A stretch of 45,385 nt of DNA from Actinomycetes bacterium (GCA_021791615.1 JAJYWG010000174.1:1-45385); one strand, 5' to 3'; positions 16,004 to 24,662 are shown, numbered from the stretch's first letter. Made by a program: numbers and translations. Notes: generated by a model from the sequence alone, not told the origin.

Positions 16004-16414
16004 GTGATGAAAGCAGGACGACAGCCGAGATGCCGTTGCCAGATCGGTCCAGGCAGCTACGAGGTCCGGGCTCGGGTGGAGCGATTCGTCGAGCCAGCCG
16101 TCCTCTTGCTGCTCGCCGAGGGTCCGAGCCACGGATACGAGCTGGCTGATGCGCTCGAGGGGCTGCTCGAAGAGGGAAGGGTCGACTTCGGGAACCTCTA
16201 CCGGCTACTGCGCTCGCTCGAGACAGAAGGGCTCGTGGCGTCGGCCTGGAGCGATGAGACTCCAGGGCCGCTGAAGCGTACCTACGAGCTGACCGACGAG
16301 GGCTCGGCGCTGCTCGAGGCCTGGGTCGAGTCGTTGCTGGGCAGCCAGAGACGTACTGCCGCGCTCCTGCGGCGCTACGAAGATCTCCGGGGGAAGACCC
16401 CGGGAGAACCATAG
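16004..16414 (+). CDS. PadR-family transcriptional regulator
   Basis: 136 residues from GTG 16004 (ATG at 16007 equally possible). The winged helix runs from FVEPAVLLLLAEGPSHGYEL through GNLYRLLRSLETEGLV to the wing PLKRTYELTDEG, followed by a dimerisation helix. An N-terminal CRC motif precedes the DNA-binding domain and could sense metal or redox state. No ribosome site precedes the start and the promoter places the first base of RNA at it, so the mRNA is probably leaderless. Divergent from cydA; autoregulation and control of cydABDC are inferred from the shared intergenic palindrome. Confidence 0.82.
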   Translation: MMKAGRQPRCRCQIGPGSYEVRARVERFVEPAVLLLLAEGPSHGYELADALEGLLEEGRVDFGNLYRLLRSLETEGLVASAWSDETPGPLKRTYELTDEGSALLEAWVESLLGSQRRTAALLRRYEDLRGKTPGEP

Positions 16415-16428
16415 AGAAGGGAGTAGTC

Positions 16429-16656
16429 ATGAGAACCATGGAACGAGACGAGGTCGGGCGAGGGCCACGAGGCCGAGGGCACTGCTGCGGCGGAGGATCG
16501 GGTTGCTGCGGCGGCCGCGGAGGCGGCTGGCACGGGGGCTGGGAAGACGAGACGGCCTCCCGTCGCACGTTGCTCGAAGAGCGCCGGCGGGATCTCGAGC
16601 AAGAGCTAGCCGACGTGTCCCAGCAGCTCGGGGATCTAGGGGCCGACCGGTCCTGA
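16429..16656 (+). CDS. Cys/Gly-rich small coiled-coil protein (DUF5320-like)
   Basis: 75 residues. The first half is Gly/Arg-rich with two Cys pairs (HCCGGGSGCCGG), and the second half is a charged helix (LEERRRDLEQELADVSQQL) with coiled-coil spacing. That layout recalls the DUF5320 proteins found near regulators and redox genes. It starts 14 bases after padR with GGGAG five bases before ATG, so it is cotranscribed with padR. A metal-binding partner of the regulator is possible; no function is known to me. Confidence 0.6.
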   Translation: MRTMERDEVGRGPRGRGHCCGGGSGCCGGRGGGWHGGWEDETASRRTLLEERRRDLEQELADVSQQLGDLGADRS

Positions 16657-16816
16657 ACCCGCCAGGCCTCTAGCGGGACCCTCTACGCGACTGGTCTTCG
16701 GGTCGCTTGCCGAGCGTTACGCGCGCGGCGAGATCGATGTCACCGAATGCGAGCAACGCGTGGAGGGACTCCTGCGCGCCGAACCCCGAGATACGATGCC
16801 GCCGTGGAGCCAGTGA
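16640..16816 (+). pseudogene. SHOCT-domain remnant without a start codon
   Basis: An open frame follows in the +1 frame relative to the end of the preceding small gene. It encodes FGSLAERYARGEIDVTECEQ, a clear match to the SHOCT (short C-terminal) motif pattern of paired helices with RGEID. There is no ATG, GTG or TTG in the frame before the motif, and the frame opens with a TAG at 16637. It may once have been the C-terminus of the upstream gene, since one base shift would fuse them, or it may be a broken small protein. Confidence 0.45.
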
Positions 16817-16848
16817 GCCGCGACCACCGGTCCCGAGAGGTGTAGCCG

Positions 16849-17523
16849 GTGACACAGGCGCATGACGCTGGGACGGCAGAGGCATTGATCGCCTCACAGC
16901 GCGAGCACTGGGAGATGACCTTCGACGCGAACCCGGCCATGTACGGGCTCGAGCCGAGCGAGCCGGGCCGCTACGCCGCGAGCCGTTTCGCCAGCGAAGG
17001 GCTCACGAGGGTGATCGAGCTCGGAGCCGGACAGGGCCGTGACACCCTCGAGCTGCTCCGTGCGGGCCTAGAGGTACGCGCCCTGGACTTCACCGCCGAT
17101 GCGCTGGGTTCGATTTCGGCAGCGGCCGGGTCCGAGCTCGCCCCGCATCTCGCGACGACGGTGCACGACGTCCGCGAACCTCTGTCGTTCCAGAGCGGCT
17201 CCTTCGATGCCTGCTACTCCCACATGTTGTTCACCATGGCCCTCTCCAGCGATGAGCTCGTCGCTCTGGCCGGCGAGGTACGCCGGGTGCTGCGCCCTGG
17301 CGGACTCTGCATCTACACGGTCCGCCATGTCGGTGATGCCCACTACGGCGCCGGCGTGGACCTGGGCGACAACCTCTACGAGAACGGCGGGTTCGTCGTG
17401 CACTTCTTCGATCGACAGCTCGTGGACCGTCTCGCCGACGGCTTCGATCTCGAAGCGGTCACTTCCTTCGAGGAAGGCGACCTCCCCCGCCAGCTGTGGC
17501 GGATCACGATGCGCCGACCATGA
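16849..17523 (+). CDS. Class I SAM-dependent methyltransferase
   Basis: 224 residues. Motif I VIELGAGQGRDTLELL (about 55-70), motif II acidic ALDFTADAL (about 78-86), and the post-I GSFDACYSHMLFTM and LRPGGLCIYTVR strands define a Rossmann-fold methyltransferase. The GAGQGRDT form and the short length resemble TehB/thiopurine-type enzymes that methylate small, soft-atom substrates. The GTG start at 16849 is preceded by AGAGG. The substrate cannot be read from the sequence; metalloid or thiol methylation would suit the neighbourhood. Confidence 0.8.
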   Translation: MTQAHDAGTAEALIASQREHWEMTFDANPAMYGLEPSEPGRYAASRFASEGLTRVIELGAGQGRDTLELLRAGLEVRALDFTADALGSISAAAGSELAPHLATTVHDVREPLSFQSGSFDACYSHMLFTMALSSDELVALAGEVRRVLRPGGLCIYTVRHVGDAHYGAGVDLGDNLYENGGFVVHFFDRQLVDRLADGFDLEAVTSFEEGDLPRQLWRITMRRP

Positions 17524-17719
17524 CATCAGAGGTCGGCTGCCGACCGGGCTCGGACGCGGCCAAGATGTGCGTTCCCCTCGAGCGCCCGAGGAGGTCGCCG
17601 TAAGGGCTGGGGGTCACCTGATCCGTTCTATCGCCTGCCATGTCATAGCAACACCCGAGGTCGCAGATGGTTACGGCCTGTTGCCGCCTATCGATGGCGA
17701 GTTCTCTGCAGCTCCCGTA

Positions 17720-19024
17720 TCAGGGAAGGGCTCCAAGCTTCCCTGAGCGGGCACCCCGTCTTAGCGTGGCAACAATCCCTATCCCACCGACCGTCACTAC
17801 CCCGAAGATCACCAGTGCGGTGCCCGTGCCGAAACGATCAGCGAGCTCACCGAGCAGGAAAGAGCCGATAGGGGTGGTGCCCCCCATCAGGAGGATATAA
17901 ATCCCCATCACCCGACCTCGCATCCGATCGGGAGTCAGGATCTGCAAGCGGGTGTTGGCGGTGATAGAGGCCACGACGCCCGCGAAGCCGGCGAATCCCA
18001 GGACAATTAGGCTTATCGGGTAGGAGTGGGAGAGTCCCAAGGCTACCAACGTGGCACCGAGCGCTATCCCGCCGATGATGAGTCGTCCTTCCGAAGCGCG
18101 TTGGTCGCGCGTCGCAGCCACGGCGGCTACCAGCGATCCGGCTCCAAGTGCTGCCATGAGATCCCCGAACCCGGTGGCATGACGATGCAGAACGAACCGA
18201 GCCACGAGCGGCACTGCCACCTGCCAGTTGAAGCCGAAGAAGCCGATGATCACGAACAGCACCACCACCCGACGTATCGACGTGGTCGCCAGCGCGTAGG
18301 AAAGCCCTTGGCGCACCTCGGCCAGAGCCGAACCGTGAGTCTCCTTCGGATGTCCAACGATAGAGACAGGCCGGATCACCCAGAGCACGATCACGATAGG
18401 TACGAAGCTGACGGCATTCAAGAACAGAGCACCTGCAATCCCGGATACCGCTATCGCCAAGCCCCCGACTGCCCCACCTAACATCCGAGCCGTATTGACC
18501 TGGACACTGTTGAGTGCCACCGCGTCCGCGACTAGGTCGAGGCCGACCAGATCGGGGACGAAGGCTTGTTGAGCAGGGTTGTTGAGCGCATTGGTGGTGC
18601 CCACCAGGAAGGAGATCACACCGACTTCCCATAGCGTCACGATGTGAGTGGCCACCAGGAGGCCAAGTGCGACGGCCTCTGCTGCCAGGGCGATCTGGGT
18701 CACGAACAGAAGCTGGCGGCGAGGGAGTCGATCGGCTATCACCCCGCCGAACAGCGCGAAGACAAGAATCGGGAGAAACTGCAGCATGGTGACCGTGCCG
18801 AGGTCGACCGCGGAATGGGTCAAGTCGAGCACCAGCCACGACAGTGCGATCGACTGTGACCAGGTGCCGATTCCCGACAGGAGCTGACCGGACCAGTACC
18901 AGGCGAATGCAGGCACCCTCAGCGCGGCCAACATCGTGCTCCAGGACACCTTGCCGCGATCGGCAGCGGCATCGTGGTCGATCCCAGGATGGGTATCCCC
19001 AGTTCCTTGATCCTCCAACGTCAA
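17720..19024 (-). CDS. MFS exporter of the EntS/DUF894 type
   Basis: 434 residues from TTG 19024, or 404 from ATG 18934, which has GGAG upstream and gives the usual family start LRVPAFAWYWSGQLLS. Twelve hydrophobic helices, the loop 2-3 motif ADRLPRRQLLF and the matching NTRLQILTPDRMRGRVMG in the second half identify the MFS_3 group that contains the enterobactin exporter EntS. It probably exports a small compound by proton antiport. Convergent with the methyltransferase gene, with 196 bases between them that hold no gene I can support. Confidence 0.85.
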   Translation of the reverse strand: MTLEDQGTGDTHPGIDHDAAADRGKVSWSTMLAALRVPAFAWYWSGQLLSGIGTWSQSIALSWLVLDLTHSAVDLGTVTMLQFLPILVFALFGGVIADRLPRRQLLFVTQIALAAEAVALGLLVATHIVTLWEVGVISFLVGTTNALNNPAQQAFVPDLVGLDLVADAVALNSVQVNTARMLGGAVGGLAIAVSGIAGALFLNAVSFVPIVIVLWVIRPVSIVGHPKETHGSALAEVRQGLSYALATTSIRRVVVLFVIIGFFGFNWQVAVPLVARFVLHRHATGFGDLMAALGAGSLVAAVAATRDQRASEGRLIIGGIALGATLVALGLSHSYPISLIVLGFAGFAGVVASITANTRLQILTPDRMRGRVMGIYILLMGGTTPIGSFLLGELADRFGTGTALVIFGVVTVGGIGIVATLRRGARSGKLGALP

Positions 19025-19078
19025 CTAGCTCCGAGCACAGGTCTCAACTGCCCTCCTGATCCAGCACGCATCACACGC

Positions 19079-19327
19079 TAGGGCCTTGCGAACGAAGCCG
19101 AGAAGTCGTTGCGCAACCTGGCTGCCAAAATCGAGCGCACCCACCCCGATGCTGCGGCATCCCTCAGGGATGGCTTGGTCGACATGGTAACCATCAACGC
19201 CTTCGGGGTCACTGGTACCCTGGCTCGGACCTTGGCCACGACAAGCCCCATGGAGTCAACCATCGACATCCTCGGTCGAGAAGTGGCAGAGCGGGTGAAG
19301 GACGGCTACCTGGTCATGACGTTCTAG
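19079..19327 (+). pseudogene. IS256-family (mutator-type) transposase C-terminal remnant
   Basis: The open frame reads LANEAEKSLRNLAAK, then HPDAAASLRDGL, and then TGTLARTLATTSPMEST. This is the order seen in the C-terminal third of actinobacterial IS256-type transposases, where the last motif is usually TLxSTNPxES. The frame has a stop just upstream and the N-terminal catalytic Asp residues are absent. After the last motif the sequence departs from the family (no NVKRW). I read it as dead IS debris. Confidence 0.7.
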
Positions 19328-19362
19328 ACCGGTAATGAGCAACACGACGAGAGGAGGGATCC

Positions 19363-19428
19363 ATGGAGAACGATTCGCAGCCCGTACCCCAGGGCGACCG
19401 TGCCCTCGACCGCGAGCACGCACACTGA
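19363..19428 (+). CDS. Possible 21-residue leader ORF
   Basis: ATG 19363 is preceded by a strong GAGGAGG at about six bases and opens a 21-codon frame ending in TGA at 19428, rich in Asp, Gln and Pro. It lies just before the TauE/SafE gene. The excellent ribosome site suggests it is translated, perhaps as a leader that tunes expression of the exporter. No family is recognised. It could also be an N-terminal scrap left by IS activity. Confidence 0.3.
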   Translation: MENDSQPVPQGDRALDREHAH

Positions 19429-19459
19429 CGATGGACTCGTCGGCGGATAGGCGTAGCCG

Positions 19460-20329
19460 ATGACTGCCTCCCATCCAGCCGCCATCAGCCTCGCTCGCAT
19501 CGGCGCGTCGGCACCGCTGGGGTTCCTCATCGGGCTGTCGCTCGGCACCCTCGGCGGCGGCGGCTCGATCCTCGCCGTGCCGACGCTCGTCTACGGGGCA
19601 GGTGAAGCAGCGCACGCGGCTACGACGACCTCGCTCATCGTGGTCGGAAGCACTGCCCTCGTCGGCATGGTGGGCCATTTCCGGGCGGGCAGAGTGCGCC
19701 TGTGGCCCGGTCTCGCCTTCGGTCTCGTGGGGATCGGCGGTTCCTTCCTCGGGTCCGCGCTCAACCGGGACATTCCCGGTGATGTCCTGCTCCTCGCCTT
19801 CTCGGGGCTGATCCTGATCGCGGCGTGGCGGATGCACCGGCACCACACCGAGACCCCGTGCCACGCGAAGCAGCAGGCCGGTGCTCTCGGTTCACAGTCA
19901 GGACAAGCAGCACCATCGGCAGCCGGCAGCCCTTCGCCACCCCACGCGCGCGCCACCATGGACACGGTGGTGCGAGTGGTCGTGGCGGGAACGACGGTCG
20001 GCTTCTTGACCGGGTTCTTCGGCGTCGGGGGTGGCTTCGTGATCGTGCCCGCGCTCGTCCTCGCGCTCGGCTACGAGATGCCGATCGCGGTGGGCACCTC
20101 ACTCCTCGTCATCGCCGTCAGCTCGGCCGAAGGCCTCGTGTTCCGGCTGTCGAGCGGTGGCATCGACTGGCGGGTAGCCTTGCCCTTCACCATAGCTGGC
20201 ATCATCGGCGTGCTCCTCGGGGACCGGATCGCCGGACGCGTGCCGGCAGCCAAGCTGACGCGGTGGTTCGTCTGGTTGCTTATCGCGGTAGCCGTGTACA
20301 CCGCGGCGCAGTCGCTGGTGGCGTTGTGA
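19460..20329 (+). CDS. TauE/SafE-family sulfite/anion exporter
   Basis: 289 residues in two similar membrane halves. Each begins with a Gly-rich family motif: GLSLGTLGGGGSILAVP (about 27-43) and GFFGVGGGFVIVPALVL (about 183-199). A hydrophilic, His/Ser/Ala-rich linker (about 125-165) joins them. Members export sulfite, sulfoacetate or other organosulfur anions. Position ahead of DsrE- and SQR-like genes supports a sulfur substrate. ATG 19460 overlaps the stop of a tiny upstream frame; the ribosome site is weak. Confidence 0.82.
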   Translation: MTASHPAAISLARIGASAPLGFLIGLSLGTLGGGGSILAVPTLVYGAGEAAHAATTTSLIVVGSTALVGMVGHFRAGRVRLWPGLAFGLVGIGGSFLGSALNRDIPGDVLLLAFSGLILIAAWRMHRHHTETPCHAKQQAGALGSQSGQAAPSAAGSPSPPHARATMDTVVRVVVAGTTVGFLTGFFGVGGGFVIVPALVLALGYEMPIAVGTSLLVIAVSSAEGLVFRLSSGGIDWRVALPFTIAGIIGVLLGDRIAGRVPAAKLTRWFVWLLIAVAVYTAAQSLVAL

Positions 20330-20428
20330 CCGGGCAGTTCGCCCGCGATATCGCTACGGTAGACCGCATGGGGGTGCCGCAGGGACCCCTGCTGGATCAT
20401 GCGAGAGCGAGAACGAGGAGGACACGAC

Positions 20429-20785
20429 ATGGCAGCTGCTGAGCAGTCGACCCTGGTGGTGCTCACGACGGGAAAGGAGTCCTTCGTACGAGCCAACGCA
20501 GTGCTCCAGATGACGCTCATGGTGCGCCGGACCGCCGAGATGCCCGTCGAGCTGCTCCTGCTTGGCCCAGGCGTGGAGATTCTGCGTTCCAACCAGAAGA
20601 ACTCGCCGCAGTTCGACCAGGCACTCAGCGCGCTTCGTGAAGCTGGGGTGCAGGTCGCGGTCTGTGAGGTATCCCTCGAGAGCCTCGGGCTGACCAGGGA
20701 CCAGATGTTCGAAGCCGAGACGGTGAAAGGTGGGGTCGAGGTCGCCACGCGACTCCAGGCCGGTTGGCATGTCCTCACCTTTTGA
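20429..20785 (+). CDS. DsrE-family small sulfur-relay-like protein
   Basis: 118 residues with the DsrE/YchN fold pattern: a strand-turn LVVLTTGKESFVRANAVLQM, a second strand VELLLLGPGVEIL, and the helix and strand ALREAGVQVAVCEVSLESLGL. A single Cys sits in the AVCEVS strand, where sulfur-carrying relatives such as DsrE and TusD keep a reactive Cys. ATG 20429 has GAGGAGG seven bases upstream. It lies 59 bases before an SQR-like gene, so a role in passing sulfane sulfur is plausible but inferred. Confidence 0.75.
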   Translation: MAAAEQSTLVVLTTGKESFVRANAVLQMTLMVRRTAEMPVELLLLGPGVEILRSNQKNSPQFDQALSALREAGVQVAVCEVSLESLGLTRDQMFEAETVKGGVEVATRLQAGWHVLTF

Positions 20786-20844
20786 TCTCAGCAGCGATTG
20801 GACGGCCACGCATCGTCACCGATGCCTGGAGAGGAGATAGCGCA

Positions 20845-22119
20845 ATGGCAGGCACCAAACCGAAGGTGGTGGTCCTCGGGAGCAGCTTCGCCGGGCTCAC
20901 GACCGCCCGGTTCATCCGCGAGCACGCAGGCGATGCAATCGAGCTCGTGGTCGTCGACCGCAATCCGTACCTCACCTTCGTGCCCAACGTCCAGATGGAG
21001 GTGCTCGCCAACAGAGACCCGCTCGAGTCGATGCTGCTCGACACCCCGAAGATCCATGCGAAGGACGGCAACACGTTCCTGAACGCGGAGGTCCTCGCCG
21101 TCGACCCCGATGCGCGCACCGTTCACCTTGTGCCGAGCGACCGTCCAGGGTCGGCCGCAGAGATCCTTACCTATGACTATCTCGTGGTCGCCCTCGGTAA
21201 TCGTCTCGCCTACGACCAGATCGAAGGCTTCGGCGAGCACGGTGACACCGTTTCGAGTGGCTACTACGGCAACAAGCTCCGCCGCCGTCTCGCTGCATAC
21301 AAGGGTGGCCCGATTGCCATCGGATCGGCCCGGTTCCACCAGGGCCTTGAGAACAAGCCGGACTGGCTCCCAGTTGGGCTCGCCGCGTGCGAGGGACCAC
21401 CGCTCGAGCTCGGCCTGGCCATGGCGCACTGGCTCGGTGAGCATCACCTGGGCGACGCGCATCTCATCACGCTCTTCACCCCGGCGGCGATGATCGCCGA
21501 GGATGCCGGTGAACCGATCGTCACCCCATTTTTGGAGATGGCGACGAAGATGGGATTTGGCTATCTGAACAAGACCGAGGACATCACGCGTCTCACCGCC
21601 CACGGGATCGAGTTCGCCAGCGGTGCGAGCCTCGAGGCCGAGATCAAGATCGTCATTCCTGACTGGGTGCCACATCCGTTCTTGAAAGACCTCCCGATCA
21701 CCGACGAACGGGGCTTCGTGCTCACCGACAAGTGGATGCGCAACCCGACTCATCCCGAGGTGTTCGCGGTCGGTGACGCGGCGGCGATCACTGTTCCCAA
21801 ACTCGGGAGCCTCGGCCACCAACAAGCCCAGATCGCGGCGCGTCAGATCGCGATCGATGTCGGTGCCCTCGGCACAGATGGGGCCGGTCCCGACTACCAC
21901 CCCGAGATCCTCTGCTTCGGTGATACCGGTGGCCACCGAGGCTTCTATATCTACTCCGACACCTGGTACGGCGGCCAGCGCTCGGTGTTCAAGATGGGCC
22001 ATGCGCCCTATGCGATGAAGCTCGCGTTCAAAGAGATGTACTTCCGCACCGGCGGGAAGCCCCCTTCGTTCGGCGTTCCGGCTACCCACCTGCTGATGGA
22101 CCACTTCCCCGGCGAGTAG
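20845..22119 (+). CDS. SQR-like FAD-dependent oxidoreductase (two Cys)
   Basis: 424 residues. It has an FAD site GSSFAGLTTARF (12-23), a TYDYLVVALGN turn, GVLAACEGP-like LAACEGPPLE and late PEILCFGDTGG cysteines, and GDAAAITVPKLG for the second FAD contact. The two late cysteines match the SQR disulfide pair, but the first SQR cysteine (C125 in the paralogue at 8217-9419) is replaced here around SSGYYGNK. ATG 20845 has GAGGAG upstream. It may oxidise sulfide, polysulfide or another thiol donor and reduce quinone. It follows the DsrE gene by 59 bases and is probably in its operon. Confidence 0.75.
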   Translation: MAGTKPKVVVLGSSFAGLTTARFIREHAGDAIELVVVDRNPYLTFVPNVQMEVLANRDPLESMLLDTPKIHAKDGNTFLNAEVLAVDPDARTVHLVPSDRPGSAAEILTYDYLVVALGNRLAYDQIEGFGEHGDTVSSGYYGNKLRRRLAAYKGGPIAIGSARFHQGLENKPDWLPVGLAACEGPPLELGLAMAHWLGEHHLGDAHLITLFTPAAMIAEDAGEPIVTPFLEMATKMGFGYLNKTEDITRLTAHGIEFASGASLEAEIKIVIPDWVPHPFLKDLPITDERGFVLTDKWMRNPTHPEVFAVGDAAAITVPKLGSLGHQQAQIAARQIAIDVGALGTDGAGPDYHPEILCFGDTGGHRGFYIYSDTWYGGQRSVFKMGHAPYAMKLAFKEMYFRTGGKPPSFGVPATHLLMDHFPGE

Positions 22120-22234
22120 GACCGGGGACCACTCCCGGAGCTGTCCAGAAAGGAAGCGATGCCGGCAATGAGCAGGCGATGAGGTTGGGAGCTCGCGTCT
22201 ACCAGCACCGCTATGAGCCAAAGGAGCAGAACAG

Positions 22235-22465
22235 ATGAACCACGATCAGTTCGAGCAGATCGCGAGAGGTACCGGGTCCATCGCCGCGCTCGACCAGAGC
22301 GGCGGTAGCACTCCGGGAGCCCTCGCCCGCTACGGGATCTCCCATGAGGGCTACAGCGACGACGAGATGTTCGAGCTAATGCATGAGATGCGAACCCGGA
22401 TCGTAACTATTCAGGGTGCGTCCAGCAGCTCGGACGCGAGTGTCGTTGAAAGGAGTAGTCGATGA
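22235..22465 (+). pseudogene. fda: Class I fructose-bisphosphate aldolase, cut off by a group II intron
   Basis: The first 60 residues match the Fda-type class I aldolase start: [20 protein letters not shown], then [10 protein letters not shown] and [15 protein letters not shown] full enzyme is about 300 residues. Homology stops after TRIVT, and the intron sequence begins a few bases later at GTGCG (22416). No remaining aldolase sequence is found after the intron 3' end, so splicing would not restore this gene. AAAGGAG precedes the ATG. Catalytic Lys and the barrel are missing, so it is inactive. Confidence 0.85.
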
Positions 22466-22984
22466 CATGACGTGACCGAGCGACAAGCTCACGACAACCA
22501 GCCGGTGCGAGTCCGGTCCGGGGAGATGCCAGGGTCCCCGGTAGCGAAGCCTCCGGCGTCGGCCGAGATGCCTGCGTCGAAGCGGGGCCGAGCAAATGGC
22601 CAGTCCGCAACATCAAGTGAAGCCTGCGGCGTCGTCAGTTACACCTGCGCAAGCAGGAGCAAGGAGGAGCCGAGCCTGCCCTGAATGGGTGAAGGCCATG
22701 GAAGGCGCCAGAGAACCTGGAGCGGGCGCTCAAGAACCTCCCGGCGTAAGGGGCGTGGAATGGTCAGAAGGCTGTCGTGGGAACTGGAGAGGCCCTCCTC
22801 GGCCCTCGTCCTGCGGGGATGGGGAGTGCGTCTGCCTATAACCGGTGATCCCGGGAAGTGGCAGGTAGCCGAGAGGGAGTCGGAGGGGGTCGTAGTAGTG
22901 ATGACGACCGGGACAACACAACCCGGTCCGAGCGAAGGACCCCTGCTTCACCGATGCACGTAGAGGAAGGGACCGAGTAGGTCA

Positions 22985-24385
22985 GTGTCAGACCGACTAG
23001 ATCAGCCAACCGACGCCGAGAGGCCGGGCTGCCCCCACGACCCATTGCGGGCCAGGGATGTAGCCCGCCACGAAGGTGTCAGTAGTCTCCAAGCCCTCCA
23101 ACGCGTGCTCTACCGCAGTGCCAAGCAAGACCCGACACGCAGATTCCACGCCCTCTACGACAAGCTCACTCGCAGTGACGTGATGTGGCAGGCGTGGGTC
23201 AGTGTGGCAACCAACCAGGGTGCGCCCGGCGCCGATGGGGTCAGTATCGACTCCATTGAGGCCGGGGGGATGGATGGAGTCCGCTCCTTCCTCGACATAC
23301 TCACCGCAGAGGTGAAGGCCCAGCAGTATCGGCCCCAACCACTGCGACGGGTGAATATCCCGAAATCGGGCAAGTCTGGGGAAACCAGGCCGCTCGGCAT
23401 CCCAGCCCTCCGAGACCGGGTGCTCATGAGTGCGGCGAAACTCGTCCTCGAACCGATCTTCGAAGCCGACTTCTCGCCAGCCAGCTTCGGGTTCCGCCCG
23501 AAGCGGTCCGCCCACGACGCACTGGAGGTCATTCGCCAGACGGCGAACGCCGGAGCGCACTGGGTACTTGATGCCGACATTAAGAGTTGCTTCGACGAGA
23601 TCGACCAGGGTGCACTCATGGTCCTGATCGAGCGCCGGGTCTCCGACCGGGCGATGTTGAAGCTGCTTCACAGTTGGCTTCGAGCCGGGGTGATCGAGGG
23701 TGGCGTGTACGCCGACGTCTCATCGGGGACCCCGCAGGGGTCGCCGATCTCACCGTTGCTCTGCAACATCGCCTTGAGCGTCCTCGATGAGGCACTCGCC
23801 AAGGCGGGGCGGCAGACGGGGAAGGCCATCAGGTACGCCGACGACTGGGTTGTCCTGTGCCCGACGAGGGAGCGAGCCGAGACGGCCCGCTCCGTCGCCG
23901 AGGCGGCCCTGGCACCGCTCGGGCTGCGACTGCACCCCGACAAGACCAGGATCGTCAACCTCGCGAGAGGGGCAGAGGGCTTCGATTTCTTGGGGTTCCA
24001 TAACCATATGTGCGAATCCCGGAAGTGGCCCGGCCGCCACTACCTGCTGAAATGGCCGTCCGATCGGGCCATGGCGTCTATCCGAGCCAAGGTCAGGGAG
24101 AGGACGGATCGGCGCTTCGTCGGGCTGACACTGGAGACCATCGTTGACCGGCTCAACCCCGTGCTTCGGGGTTGGGCCGCCTACTTCCGACATGGAAACT
24201 CATCGAAGAAGTTCAACGCGGTCAACTGCTACGTCCACGAGCGGATGGCACTCCTTGCCAGCAACAAGTACGGGCTCTCCGGGCGCAACTGGGTCATCCG
24301 GTTCAACTACGGGTGGTTCACGAGCCTCGGGGTCTACCGGATGACTGGAACGGTGCACTATGGGTCTGCGCATGCACGGCGGTGA
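22985..24385 (+). CDS. ltrA: Group II intron reverse transcriptase/maturase
   Basis: 466 residues. Reverse-transcriptase blocks are in order: RPLGIPALRDRV (RT2), FSPASFGFRPKRSAHDAL (RT2a/3), DADIKSCFDEID (RT3), SSGTPQGSPISPLLCNI (RT4), IRYADDWVVLC (RT5, catalytic YADD) and LHPDKTRIV (RT6). A maturase X domain with VLRGWAAYFRHGNSSKKF follows. The protein ends soon after the D domain with no HNH zinc endonuclease. It helps the intron fold and splice, and copies it into DNA. It starts at GTG 22985 inside intron domain IV and appears intact. Confidence 0.93.
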   Translation: MSDRLDQPTDAERPGCPHDPLRARDVARHEGVSSLQALQRVLYRSAKQDPTRRFHALYDKLTRSDVMWQAWVSVATNQGAPGADGVSIDSIEAGGMDGVRSFLDILTAEVKAQQYRPQPLRRVNIPKSGKSGETRPLGIPALRDRVLMSAAKLVLEPIFEADFSPASFGFRPKRSAHDALEVIRQTANAGAHWVLDADIKSCFDEIDQGALMVLIERRVSDRAMLKLLHSWLRAGVIEGGVYADVSSGTPQGSPISPLLCNIALSVLDEALAKAGRQTGKAIRYADDWVVLCPTRERAETARSVAEAALAPLGLRLHPDKTRIVNLARGAEGFDFLGFHNHMCESRKWPGRHYLLKWPSDRAMASIRAKVRERTDRRFVGLTLETIVDRLNPVLRGWAAYFRHGNSSKKFNAVNCYVHERMALLASNKYGLSGRNWVIRFNYGWFTSLGVYRMTGTVHYGSAHARR

Positions 24386-24396
24386 ACGGTGTCGGA

Positions 24397-24429
24397 AAGC
24401 CGTGTGCGGGAGAACCGCACGCACGGTTT
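24397..24429 (+). ncRNA. Group II intron domain V
   Basis: A 33-base hairpin with an eight-pair basal helix (one G-T pair), a two-base bulge on the 3' side, a four-pair distal helix and a GAGAA loop. The AGC catalytic triad lies near its 5' side. This is the catalytic heart of the ribozyme and looks intact. Confidence 0.85.
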
Positions 24430-24662
24430 GATAGGGGGCCGCTGGGGAAATGGAACCGCCCTGCGGTGGTTGCTGGTCTCGGGCCGGTGCGCTGAAAGAC
24501 GCCACCATCATGGCCTGGTCGGGACCTCCACTGCAGCCGCAGAGATCTACTGAACCAGCGGCCTACCTCACTCTCGCCGCCGGCTCGGTGAACGGCCTGC
24601 GCCGGCTGCACCGCTGACCACTTTCCAAAATCGCGCTACCAGCGCGTTTGCGGTGGCAGAGT

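Larger units (their letters stand above)
22416..24480 (+). mobile_element. Group II intron with reverse transcriptase
   Basis: The 5' end GTGCGTCCAG at 22416 follows the GUGYG consensus. About 570 bases of GC-rich, hairpin-forming RNA sequence precede the maturase frame. Domain V is at 24397-24429: AAGCCGTG pairs with CACGGTTT, there is an internal bulge, then GCGG-GAGAA-CCGC. A domain VI candidate follows (24430-24480), but I could not fix the branch A or exact 3' end, so the end coordinate is approximate. The intron interrupts the aldolase gene. The reverse transcriptase lacks a C-terminal HNH endonuclease, pointing to an endonuclease-free mobility route. Confidence 0.85.
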
